From Promineifilum sp. (GTDB lineage Bacteria; Chloroflexota; Anaerolineae; Promineifilales; Promineifilaceae), in NCBI GenBank assembly GCA_020634335.1, contig JACKBY010000002.1, positions 186,001 to 250,000 on the forward strand: a stretch of 64,000 nucleotides of DNA, read 5' to 3'. The position numbers were made by a program, and so were the translations under genes. Under the pieces are notes generated by a model. The model was not told the origin of the DNA, searched no databases, and worked only from the letters and a program-made list of their open reading frames with translations. Positions 44,520 through 53,400 of the stretch are shown piece after piece (positions within the stretch are counted from its first letter, which is position 1; every line of letters starts with the position of its first letter).

Positions 44520-44918
44520 TTAGCCCGCCAAGAGGGCATTAACCAAGTCGAATGCACTTTGAGCCGCACTGAGAGCTTCTTTGGCCTGTTCTAAACTCGG
44601 CAAGTTATGGGGAAGTGTACCGGGCGTGGCATCGGGATATCGAGTAGGAATGTAATACTGGTCAAGGACGATGGCGTTGTCCAAGAGGTCGCCTAAAGCT
44701 TGGTCATATGTCGAACATTCGCGAACAAGATCGACAAGCTTGTGGCTACGTGGGTACGCATGCCGACTTTTGATGAGGTATGCTTTCAACACCTTCTCGA
44801 ACGCTTGGTGAGCCAGAAAGCAGGTATGTGCTGTAAACCCTTCGTTCAACACGAGATGGCCGACGGCCAGATCGTCGGCGGCTCGCTCAAGCCAGGGCCG
44901 GATCAGTTCGTCGGTCAT
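44520..44918 (-). CDS. HEPN domain protein (toxin of HEPN/MNT pair)
   Basis: A 132-residue helical protein starting MTDELIRPWLERAADDLAVGHLVL with the HEPN pattern FLAHQAFEKVLKAYLIKSRHAYPRSHKLVDLV, in which an R-x6-H spacing (RHAYPRSH) fits the RNase motif of HEPN toxins. It overlaps the MNT gene by 32 bases. HEPN/MNT pairs form type VII toxin-antitoxin systems in which the MNT partner silences the HEPN RNase by adenylylation. The start at 44918 is chosen by homology. Confidence 0.88.
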   Translation of the reverse strand: MTDELIRPWLERAADDLAVGHLVLNEGFTAHTCFLAHQAFEKVLKAYLIKSRHAYPRSHKLVDLVRECSTYDQALGDLLDNAIVLDQYYIPTRYPDATPGTLPHNLPSLEQAKEALSAAQSAFDLVNALLAG

Positions 44919-45237
44919 ATAAGACGCGGCCCTCATGCAAAGCTTCAAGAATGAACAGATTACCGCGCGTGATCATTTCATCTAATTCATTCGGCGTGTA
45001 TACTAAATAATCAACTGCCACCGGTGCGCGACATAACAAAGCGACTTCTTTCAAGCGTTCGAGAAAGCCATCGGCCGTCTCTTTGACGATCAACAGATCA
45101 AGGTCGCTCCACTCCCCCACATTTTCATGGGCCATTGAGCCAAAAAGAATGACTTTCTCCGGCTCATAGCTTTCGATAAGGATCGGAAGTATATGATCGA
45201 GGGCCTCTGTGAGCTGTTCTTGCCTGTCTCTATCCAT
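44887..45237 (-). CDS. MNT nucleotidyltransferase (antitoxin of HEPN/MNT pair)
   Basis: A 116-residue minimal nucleotidyltransferase. The GS-x10-D-x-D motif is complete: GSMAHENVGEWSDLDLLIV (residues 32-50). In this orientation the antitoxin comes first. TATAAT on the minus strand (45250-45245) lies 7 bases before the ATG, so the message is probably leaderless. The pair sits inside the molybdenum hydroxylase locus between yqeB and the Mo-subunit gene, with the same direction. Confidence 0.9.
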   Translation of the reverse strand: MDRDRQEQLTEALDHILPILIESYEPEKVILFGSMAHENVGEWSDLDLLIVKETADGFLERLKEVALLCRAPVAVDYLVYTPNELDEMITRGNLFILEALHEGRVLYDRRTDPALA

Positions 45238-45244
45238 GACTAAT

Positions 45245-45250
45245 ATTATA
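45245..45250 (-). promoter_or_regulatory. -10 box placed for a leaderless MNT transcript
   Basis: Minus-strand TATAAT ends at 45245, giving a predicted start at about 45238, one base before the ATG. A consensus -35 was not found. No Shine-Dalgarno sequence fits between it and the ATG. Confidence 0.5.
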
Positions 45251-45262
45251 CTCTATGAGTTA

Positions 45263-47560
45263 CTATTCGGCTGATTGCGCTTTTAACCCCTCCACTACTT
45301 TCCACGGCAACAACGGTATCTCATCGAACCACATCCCCGTCGCGTCGTGCAGCGCGGCGACGACGGCCGGGGCCAGCGGCATAAACGGCATTTCGGCCAT
45401 GCCGCGCGCGCCCCAGGGGCCGATGGGATCGGGAATTTCCACCAGCACCGCATCGACCCGCGCCGGGATGTCGCGGATGCCGGGGATGAGGTATTGGCTG
45501 AGGTAGGGCGTGATAATGCGGCCATCGCGCACTTGCAGGTTTTCCATCAGCGCGTAGCCGGCGGCCTGCACCACGGCCCCCTCCACCTGTCCCTCGACGT
45601 TGGTGCGGTTGATGACCTTGCCCACGTCGTCGGCGCACACGACGCGGTCGACGTGGATGTGCCCGGTCTCGATATCGACGGTCAACTCGACGACCTCGGC
45701 CACGTAGCCGTAGCTGAAGTTGGGCATGGTGACACCCGTCTCCGGGTCATAGGGTTGTGTCGGCGGCGGTTTGTAGACCACGTGGGCGATAGACGGCCGG
45801 TCTTCGTCTGTCCACTTCGCCAGCGCTTCTTCAGCGGCCATACGAATGGAGTTGCCGGCCATAAACGTCATGCGCGAGGCCGACACCGAGCCGGAGTTGC
45901 CGCTGCTGGCCGTGTCCGACAGGTCGAGTTCGACGCGCTCGACAGGCACGCCCACGGCCGCGGCGGCCATTTGCTTGAAGGCGGTGTGCGACCCCTGGCC
46001 GACTTCGGCCCCGGCATGGCGCAACACGACCCGCTCGATCTCCTTGCCGCCGTGCAGCTCGATGATCGCCTCGCACTTCTCCGGCGCGCCGAAGGAAAAG
46101 CCGACGTTCTTGAAGGCGCAGGCGAACCCCCGGCCGCGCCGCAGGCTGCCGGGGCTGGCGGGCAAGCTCTGGAAGAGGGACGAGAGAGGAGTGACGTATG
46201 ACGGCTCCTGTCGTCCGGCGAGCGATTCTTCATCCGTCGCTCCTAATTCGTCCCTCGTCGTTCCGTTTGTCGCCCAGTCCGCGGCCACGGCGCAAGCCTC
46301 AATGACCTCCGCCATACTGACCCCCGGCGGGATGGGCGTTTGCGTGGTCAGCAGGCTGCCCTCGCGCAGGACGTTTCTGAGGCGCAGCTCGACCGGATCC
46401 ATGCCCAGGGCCTCGGCCAGCTTGTTCATCTGGCACTCGGCGGCAAAGGCTCCCTGCGGCCCGCCAAAGCCCCGGAACGCGCCGCCGGGCACGTTGTTGG
46501 TCGTCACGGCATAGCTGTCGACGTGGGCGTTGGGAATCACGTAGGGGCCGGTGACCATCAGGTTGGCGTTGCCCAGCACCTTGGGGCTGGTGTAGGTATA
46601 GGCCCCGCTGTCGAGGATGAGTTCGGCGGCGACGGCAGTGATCCGGCCGTCGCGCGTCGCGCCCCACTTCGTCCTGATCCAGGCCGGGTGGCGCTTGTGA
46701 TGGCCGACGATACTTTCCTCGCGCGACCAGATGATGCGCACCGGCCGGTCGATGCCGCGCTCCCGCAAGCGCATGGCGGCCAGGCCCAGGACGATCTGCA
46801 ACGACATATCCTCGCGGCCGCCGAACGCCCCCCCGATGGCCGGGTAGATGATGCGCACCTGATCGAGCGGCAGCCCCAGAGAGTGGGCCACCTGTTCCTG
46901 ATCTTCGTGCGCCCACTGCCCGCCGATCTCGATGGTTACGCGGCCTTCGCGGTCGATGCGGCCGACGCCGGCTTCGGGCTGCAGAAAGGCGTGCTCCTGA
47001 TAGGGCACGTAGTACTCGCCCTCGATGACGACCTCGGCCGCGGCCCAACCCGCGTCCATGTCGCCCTTGCGAATTTTGTATTGCTTCAGGATATTGCTGC
47101 CGTGCCACGGATGGAGGACGAGATCGTCCTTCATCGCCTCGTGGACATCCGTCACGACCGGGCGCTGCTCCCACTCGATCCGGATCAGGCGGCCGGCGCG
47201 GGCGGCGATGGCCTCCGTCTCGGCCACGACGACGGCCACGTGGTCGCCTTCCCACAGGCTAATGTCGCCATAGGGATTATTGCTGCCCAGGCCGACAAAC
47301 ACCGGCTGGTCGGGCACGCCCAGGCCGTAGCCGTTCGAGGGCACGTCCGCGGCGGTCAGCACGGCGACGACGCCGGGCAGGGCCTCGGCCGCGCGGGTGT
47401 CCATCGACAGCATCCGCGCGTGGGGTTGGCCGCTGAAGAGGACGCGGCCGTGCAGCAGGTTGGGCGGCGTCAGGTCGCCGGGATAGTGCGCGTCGCCGGT
47501 GACCTTGCCGCGAGCGTCAACGCGCTCGGTAACGCGCGCGCGTAAAATCTGGTCGGTCAT
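45263..47560 (-). CDS. Xanthine dehydrogenase family, molybdopterin-binding subunit
   Basis: A 765-residue Mo subunit of the xanthine oxidase family. The N-terminal domain (ARVTERVDARGKVTGDAHYPGDL) is followed by Mo-cofactor domains with QEHAFLQPEAGVG, GGAFGGREDMS, AFRGFGGPQGAFAAE, AGAEVGQGSHTAFKQ and, near residue 724, GARGMAEMPFMP, in which the Glu corresponds to the catalytic base. Hydroxylates a purine or other N-heterocycle using water oxygen; YqeB/YqeC next door suggest the selenium-dependent type. An insertion of about 35 residues near residue 440, between ATNGTTRDELGATDEE and RGRGFACAFKNVGF, is encoded by GACGAAT-type repeats. AAAGGAC precedes the ATG. Confidence 0.93.
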   Translation of the reverse strand: MTDQILRARVTERVDARGKVTGDAHYPGDLTPPNLLHGRVLFSGQPHARMLSMDTRAAEALPGVVAVLTAADVPSNGYGLGVPDQPVFVGLGSNNPYGDISLWEGDHVAVVVAETEAIAARAGRLIRIEWEQRPVVTDVHEAMKDDLVLHPWHGSNILKQYKIRKGDMDAGWAAAEVVIEGEYYVPYQEHAFLQPEAGVGRIDREGRVTIEIGGQWAHEDQEQVAHSLGLPLDQVRIIYPAIGGAFGGREDMSLQIVLGLAAMRLRERGIDRPVRIIWSREESIVGHHKRHPAWIRTKWGATRDGRITAVAAELILDSGAYTYTSPKVLGNANLMVTGPYVIPNAHVDSYAVTTNNVPGGAFRGFGGPQGAFAAECQMNKLAEALGMDPVELRLRNVLREGSLLTTQTPIPPGVSMAEVIEACAVAADWATNGTTRDELGATDEESLAGRQEPSYVTPLSSLFQSLPASPGSLRRGRGFACAFKNVGFSFGAPEKCEAIIELHGGKEIERVVLRHAGAEVGQGSHTAFKQMAAAAVGVPVERVELDLSDTASSGNSGSVSASRMTFMAGNSIRMAAEEALAKWTDEDRPSIAHVVYKPPPTQPYDPETGVTMPNFSYGYVAEVVELTVDIETGHIHVDRVVCADDVGKVINRTNVEGQVEGAVVQAAGYALMENLQVRDGRIITPYLSQYLIPGIRDIPARVDAVLVEIPDPIGPWGARGMAEMPFMPLAPAVVAALHDATGMWFDEIPLLPWKVVEGLKAQSAE
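46176..46270. repeat. GACGAAT-type repeat inside the Mo-subunit gene
   Basis: Two related strings are present: GACGAGAGAGGAGTGACGTA and, inverted, CATCCGTCGCTCCTAATTCG with TCCCTCGTCG. They match the style of the intergenic repeat at 3937-4012. The protein keeps its frame and gains a polar, Ser/Glu-rich segment absent from what I expect of the family at this place. Confidence 0.55.
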
Positions 47561-47578
47561 AGTCAGTCCTTTATTGGG

Positions 47579-49021
47579 TCAATTCATTTTGCCGGCCGCC
47601 TCATGGACGGCCTCGATAATCTTGTAATACCCCGTGCAGCGGCACAGGTTGCCGGAGAAGGCTTGCTCGATGTGGGCCTGGTCGGGCGCGGGCTGCTCGT
47701 CCAGCAGCTTGGCCCCCGACATGAGGAAGCCGGGAATGCAGTAGCCGCACTGCACGGCCCCGGTTTTGATGAAGGCCTGCTGGATGGGATGAAGGTCGCC
47801 GTCCTGCGCCAGCCCCTCGACCGTGACGATCTCCGCGCCGTGGGCCCGCGCCGCCGGGACGAGGCAGGCCATCACCGCCATGCCGTCGAGGTAGACGGTG
47901 CACGCGCCGCATTCGCCCTCGGCGCAGCCCTCTTTCGTGCCCGTCAAGAGTCCTTCTTCGCGCAGCCAGCGCAAAAGCGTCTTCTCCATGCCGGGCGCGC
48001 TAATCGGCCGGCCGTTGACCGTGCTCTCGATGGGGGTGTCGGGGCCGAAGCTGGCGGCGTATCGCGGGCCGGTGGGAAACGCCCCGCCCGTGTTGCCCCA
48101 CAGCATCACCGGGTCGGCCGGCCACGTCTCCCGCTCGCGGCCGTCGCGCAGGGCCAGCAAAGCGCGACGGGCCATCACCTCGACCATTTCGGCGCGATAC
48201 GAGGCCGGGCCGCGCACGTCGTCGATGGGTTTGGCCGCGGCGGCCACCAGCCCGGCGGCGACGGTGATCGTGTCGTCGGTCAGGCGCTTGCCCAGAAGAT
48301 AAGATTCGGCCGCCTCCGCGTCGATGATGGTGGGCGCGACGCTGCCCAAGGCGATGCGCGCGCGGCTGACGGTCTGGTCCTCGCCGAACGTCACGACGGC
48401 CGCCAGATGGACGACGGAGATGGCCTGCGCCCGGCGCAAGCCCAGCTTGACGAAAATGCCGCGCGCGGGGGGGGGCATCGGCGCGATGACGATATCAACC
48501 AGCATCTCATCCGGTTCCATGAGCGTCTTGCGGACGCCGGTATAAAAATCTCGCAGCGCCACCATGCGCCAGCCGCGCGTCGAGGCCAGGATGACCTGCG
48601 CGTCGAGCGCCCGCAGAGCCGAAATGGTGTCATTGGCCGGACTGCCCGTTACCAGGTTGCCGGCGACGGTGCCCCGGTTACGCAGTTGCGGCGAGGCGAT
48701 CTCCACGCAGGCCTGGGCCAGCGGCAGGGCGTGGTTGATGATCAGGGGCGAGGCGACGACCTGATTGTGCGTCACCAGCGCGCCCAGGTGGATGAGGCCG
48801 TCGGCGTCGCGGCTGATCTCGTTCAGGCCGGGGATGCGCGTGACGTCGATGAGCGTGGTCAGGTCGGGCCGCTGGCCGCGCTCCATCTCCAGCAGCAGGT
48901 CGGTGCCGCCGGCGATCAGCCGGGCCGCCCGGCCGTGCCGGGCCAGCAGCGCCAGGGCCGTCTGCAGATCGGCCGGTATTTCGTATCGTTCTAGGGTAGG
49001 GGGTATTTGGTGACTAAACAT
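47579..49021 (-). CDS. Molybdenum hydroxylase FAD domain fused to 2Fe-2S domain
   Basis: A 480-residue fusion of the two electron-transfer subunits. Residues 1-290 are the FAD-binding subunit (ARLIAGGTDLLLEM; QLRNRGTVAGNLVTGSPANDTISAL); residues 325-478 are the 2Fe-2S subunit with all eight cysteines in TKEGCAEGECGACTVYLDG, MACLVP, AVQCGYCIPGFL and NLCRCTGYYKI. The order FAD then 2Fe-2S is reversed compared with eukaryotic xanthine dehydrogenase, and separate genes are usual in bacteria. It lies 18 bases upstream of the Mo-subunit gene. Confidence 0.94.
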   Translation of the reverse strand: MFSHQIPPTLERYEIPADLQTALALLARHGRAARLIAGGTDLLLEMERGQRPDLTTLIDVTRIPGLNEISRDADGLIHLGALVTHNQVVASPLIINHALPLAQACVEIASPQLRNRGTVAGNLVTGSPANDTISALRALDAQVILASTRGWRMVALRDFYTGVRKTLMEPDEMLVDIVIAPMPPPARGIFVKLGLRRAQAISVVHLAAVVTFGEDQTVSRARIALGSVAPTIIDAEAAESYLLGKRLTDDTITVAAGLVAAAAKPIDDVRGPASYRAEMVEVMARRALLALRDGRERETWPADPVMLWGNTGGAFPTGPRYAASFGPDTPIESTVNGRPISAPGMEKTLLRWLREEGLLTGTKEGCAEGECGACTVYLDGMAVMACLVPAARAHGAEIVTVEGLAQDGDLHPIQQAFIKTGAVQCGYCIPGFLMSGAKLLDEQPAPDQAHIEQAFSGNLCRCTGYYKIIEAVHEAAGKMN

Positions 49022-49062
49022 AGTGTTACTGACTGCTAGCGCCGGCCGGTTGCCGGCGCGGG

Positions 49063-49893
49063 TTAGGAAGCTGCTTTTTCCGCTGCCGGGGAAATGGACA
49101 TGGCCCGGCCGTCGCCGCCGCGCTGAAGCATGATGATCTGCGCCATGATGCTGACGGCGATCTCCTGGGGCGATTCGGCGTTGAGTTCCAGTCCGATGGG
49201 CGACGTGATGCGATCCAGCTTCCCGGCCGCAAGGCCGTCGGCCGCCAGCAGGCGTTTGGTCTCTTCCCAGCGGCGGCGGCTGCCCATGACGCCGACGTAG
49301 GCGGCCGGGGCCTCCACGACCAGCGGCAGCAGCTGGCGGTCCAGCGTCACGTTGCGGGTGACCACGGCCACATAGGTGCGCTCGTCTATCGCCTGTTGCG
49401 CCAACAGCTCGGCCGGCGTCCCGCTGAGCACCACGTCGGCATCAACCACGTTCTCGCGGGTTGCCAGTTCCGCCCGGTCGTCCCAGGCCACGACCCGAAA
49501 GCCAAGCCACTTGCCGAGGCCGGCCAGAGCGCGGCCGACGTGGCCGCAACCCAGAATGAGCAGGGTATTCGGCGCGGGGTAGGGTTCGACGTAGATATCG
49601 ACATTGCCGCCGCAGACCCCGGGGTCGCCGCGTTGCGGATCGACGAGAGAATAGGGGATGACCCGCGGCCGGCCGTCGCCCAGGGCCTCGCGCGCCACAG
49701 CGGCCACGCGCGCTTCCATCTCGCCGCCGCCGACCGAGCCGAGCGTGCGGCCGTCGCCATAGAAAAGCATCTTCGACCCGGCGTGGCGCGGCACGGACCC
49801 CTGATCGCGAATGACGACAGCCAGGACGACCGGCTCGCGCCGGGTTTGCGCCGCCAAAAGCTCTTCCAAAATTTGTCGATCTTCGCCGTTCAT
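49063..49893 (-). CDS. xdhC: XdhC/CoxI family maturation protein
   Basis: A 276-residue chaperone of xanthine dehydrogenase-type enzymes. N-terminal XdhC signature (VLAVVIRDQGSVPRHAGSKMLFYGDGRTLGSVGGGEME, residues 23-60), a Rossmann domain (LLILGCGHVGRALAGLGKWLGF) and a C-terminal domain (YVGVMGSRRRWEE, with ITSPIGLELNAESPQEIAVSI). XdhC binds Mo cofactor and aids its sulfuration. It lies 41 bases upstream of the FAD/FeS gene. The start at 49893 (MNGEDRQ) fits the family; a longer in-frame reading to 50085 is unlikely. Confidence 0.92.
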   Translation of the reverse strand: MNGEDRQILEELLAAQTRREPVVLAVVIRDQGSVPRHAGSKMLFYGDGRTLGSVGGGEMEARVAAVAREALGDGRPRVIPYSLVDPQRGDPGVCGGNVDIYVEPYPAPNTLLILGCGHVGRALAGLGKWLGFRVVAWDDRAELATRENVVDADVVLSGTPAELLAQQAIDERTYVAVVTRNVTLDRQLLPLVVEAPAAYVGVMGSRRRWEETKRLLAADGLAAGKLDRITSPIGLELNAESPQEIAVSIMAQIIMLQRGGDGRAMSISPAAEKAAS

Positions 49894-49963
49894 ACGTCTG
49901 ATTTGCCTGACCTCAGAGGGGCGAGCAACCCTCTGGGCTCTCTCCCCTCTGCTCTCTCTTGAA

Positions 49964-50368
49964 CTACGGCCGCGCCAGACACCACTCCGATACCCAGGCC
50001 GTCTTGCCCGCCTCATCGACGCGATAGAAGATGTGGGGGAAGGCCGTGGCTTCACCGATGAGCGGCGCGCCGTTGCGCGCGGCAATGAGTTCGCGCCGGC
50101 TCATCTCGAGCACCGTGACGCGATGACCATCCAGGAAAAGCCGGTTGTGCAGGCTGACGGCCGGGCCGACGTCATTGCCCAGCACGACGCGTGTGTCGTC
50201 GTCCAGCGCGCCACATTGACCATGGGCGGCGCACTCGTCGGTACAGCTAATCTGTACTTCCTCGCTGACGGCGTACTCGGTCGTTTCCGCCCCGCCACAG
50301 GCCGACAGCAGACAAACCACAAGGATTATCGGAATCAAGACGGCCAGCGTGAGGCGATAGAGGCTCAT
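49964..50368 (-). CDS. Small hypothetical lipoprotein
   Basis: A 134-residue protein with a lipoprotein signal peptide (RLTLAVLIPIILVVCLLSAC, Cys24 in the lipobox LLSAC), so it is probably membrane-anchored outside the cytoplasm. The mature part contains four further cysteines (ISCTDECAAHGQC and a late EWCLARP), which could form disulfides. No known domain was recognised. It lies 70 bases upstream of xdhC's start. Confidence 0.7.
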   Translation of the reverse strand: MSLYRLTLAVLIPIILVVCLLSACGGAETTEYAVSEEVQISCTDECAAHGQCGALDDDTRVVLGNDVGPAVSLHNRLFLDGHRVTVLEMSRRELIAARNGAPLIGEATAFPHIFYRVDEAGKTAWVSEWCLARP

Positions 50369-50411
50369 ATCTGTCCCCTAGTTTACCAAAACTTTGAAAA
50401 TGAGTTCAATC

Positions 50412-50448
50412 AAAAAGGCCGCGGCGAAGCAGATTCTTCGCCGCGGCC
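50412..50448 (-). terminator. Rho-independent terminator of the alpha-2-macroglobulin gene
   Basis: A perfect 13-bp stem (50417-50429 with 50436-50448), 6-base loop, followed on the minus strand by TTTTT (50416-50412). It ends transcription between the giant lipoprotein gene and the small lipoprotein. Confidence 0.9.
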
Positions 50449-50473
50449 CACGTCAGGGAACGGTTTGTCCCGT

Positions 50474-53400
50474 TTACTCTGTAATCGTGAAGGTGGCTCC
50501 CTCCGAGCGGCCAAAGACCTCCGGGAAGTAATCCTCGCGGGCCGTCGCCGGCATCACCTGATAGGTCCCGGCGATATTGGGCTGCAGGAAGTAGGCGTAC
50601 TGATAGGTTCCGGCCGGCAGGAACTGGCTCAGGAAGACGACCTTCTCGTCGCGATACTGGATATCATCGAAGTACCACCACCCCCAGAAGCCGCGGCCGA
50701 AGTCGCCTTCGGCGGGGACAATGCCGCCGCCGAGAGCCGATTCACTGGTCAGCAAATTCGGATCGATGGCGTCCGTGCCCGCCGGGATGGGGTCCTCGAC
50801 GACGACATAGACGCGGTCGTTGGGCACGATGACTGTCAGCTCGACGCGCACGCGTTCGTTGGCGGCGATGCTGTCGATAGGCGCGCACGTCTCCGTTTCG
50901 GCGTCGCAGGCCGCGTCGTAGTAGCGGCGCTCCACGGTGAAGCCGCGGCTGATCGGGTCAAGCGATTCGACGGCGATGGCGCTGTTGAGCCGCAGGGTGT
51001 AATAGAGGCGGCCGTCGCCCGCGCCGCGCTGGAAGTCGAAGAAGTTCGTGTCGCCGGCCAGCAACTCACTGACCGGGATGGAAATAGCTTCGGACGCCGT
51101 GGCGTCGTCGGGCGCAAAAGCCCCCGATGCCCGCGAGGCCAGATTGACCAGCAGCTCATAGGCGTAGTCGGGTTCCAGCTCGCCGGAAGCGACCATCCAG
51201 TTGCTCAGCGCCGACACGCTCCAGGCGGTCGTGTGCAGCGTCGACCAGGTTTCGGCCGTGCGGGCGACCATCAGCCAGCGCACGGCGGGCGGCAGCAACG
51301 GGCTGTCCGGTTGCAACTGCGCCAGGGCCTGGATGATCATCGCCGTGCCGCGAATGTCGCTGCTCAGGTTGAAGAAGTCCTGCTCGGCGTCTTCCCAATG
51401 AGCGCCCGTGGCGCTCATGATCACTTCGTCATTCAGATCGGCCAGCAGCGCGTCGCTGTTCTCGCCCGCCGCGCCGGCGGCGTCATAGGCCATCGCCAGC
51501 AGCGCCTTGGCATAGGGGTCCAGCAGCGCGCGATGTTCGGCCACCAGTTCATCGGCGTCATCAGCGACATCATCGCCGGCAACGGCCATCACGTAGAGGA
51601 AGAACGCCTGCCGGTTGGCCTCCGAGGCGTCGCCCAGGCGGTTGACCGGCTCCAGTTGCCCGCGGACGTATTCCGCGCCGCTTTCCGGCACGGCCGCGTC
51701 CACCTCGTAGCCGAGTTCGGCCGCCCGCGTCAGGCTCAACAACGACTGGGCGCTGAGCCACGGATCGCTGCTGCCGCTGAAGCACCAGCCCCAGCCGCCG
51801 TCGCCTTTCTGCAAGGCGGCCAGCTTGGCGGCGTCGCTCTCGTTTTGCGCGGCCAGTTGCGTCGCCAGCGTGTCGTTGTCGAGTTCCAGCTCGCGAATGG
51901 CCGCCTCGACGGCCGTGTTGTGCAGCAGCCGGTCGGCCAGCGAGCCGGCGCACTCGATGAACGGCATGATCGGGTCGTTGACGATGTCGAACGATTCGAT
52001 GATGGCCGCGGCCAGCGACGGCTGGAGCCTGACCAGGGCCTCGCCGTGCTGCGTGTCCACGCCCTGCGGCAGGACCAGCGCCTCGACGCGCCGCCCCGCC
52101 GCGTCCAGTTCGCCGGCGGTGGCCACGAAGTCGCGGCCGTCATAGCGATAGATGGGCAGCAGCGCCTCTGGCCCCACGCCCATCGTCGGCTTGCTGGCGT
52201 CGCTCAGGTCGCCGCCGGTGACGCGGAAGGTCACGTCGGCCGTGGGCAGGTCTTGCACGGTCACGGGCCAGGTCACCCGTACCCGGCCGTTGGCCGGCAC
52301 AGTCACCGTTTGCTCGGCGTCGCCGTCAATCGTCAGGCCGGTCGCTTCCAAACTGACCGTGGCCTCGATGGCGGCGTCGGTGTTGTTGTTGACGTTGGCC
52401 CCCAGCGACAGGCTGTCGCCGACGGTGAAGAAGCGCGGCGTAATCGGGCGGATGATGAGCGGCAGGCGGGCCAGGATGTCGGCGTCGCCTTGCCCGACGC
52501 GCGTGTCGGTCGTGGCTGCCTTGCTGTGCATCCGCCAGGTCGTCACGTTGTCGGGCAGCGGCACCTCGACCGAGGCGCGGCCGTCCGCGTCCGTCAGCAG
52601 CTTGGCTTCCCAGTAGGCGGTGTCCTTGAAGTCGCGGCGGACGTCGTCCTCTTCGCCTTCCAGGCGAACCGATTCCAGGGCCACATCGCCGCCCCCACCG
52701 CCCAAGCCGCCGCCGCCGGGCAGCGGCTCCTCGATCGCCAGCCCTTCGCCGGTGATCAGCAGGCCGGAGCCGACGTTGCTGCGCATGGGCTGGCGGGCAT
52801 AGAAGGCTTCCAGAATAGGCGGCGCGTTGTCTTCCTTCAGCGTCAGCACGGCCAGATCGACCAGGGCCAGCGATACCTCGGCCTGCACCGGGTTGCCCGC
52901 CTGGTCGGTCACGGCCACGTCGAACGTGGCCGTGTCGCCCGGCGCATACTCCGCCGCGCCCGGCGTGATAGCCACGTTGAGATCAAACTGATCGGGCGGC
53001 ACCACCAGCTCGATGAAGCCGATGCGGATGTCGGCGTAGGGGAAATCGGGGTCAGCAGGATTCACCGGCTTGACCGCGGCCACGGTCACGTGGACGTTGG
53101 GCGCGAATTCGCCGGTGATCGGTATCTCCAGAATCTGGCTGCCGTTGACCGTCACGACCTGCTGGTCGATGAGGTTGCCGCGCTCGATGGTCAGCCAGGC
53201 GTTGACCGGCTGGGCAAAGGGCGACTGCACCAGAACCTGGGCCGTGTCGCCGATGTGGTATTCGCTTTGGTCGGCCGTCAATTCCATCGACCGCAGGTTG
53301 GGGTCGCTGCGCCAGCCGGCGAAAGTTTCGTCGGCCGACCAGATGGGCAGGCTGCTCATCTGCCGGCGGCCGCCGCCGTCGGTGACGGTCGCCACAGCCA

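Noticed and set aside
49894..50085. Upstream in-frame extension of xdhC
   Set aside because: The added residues are Arg/Ser-rich, overlap the lipoprotein gene, and XdhC proteins begin close to the ATG at 49893.
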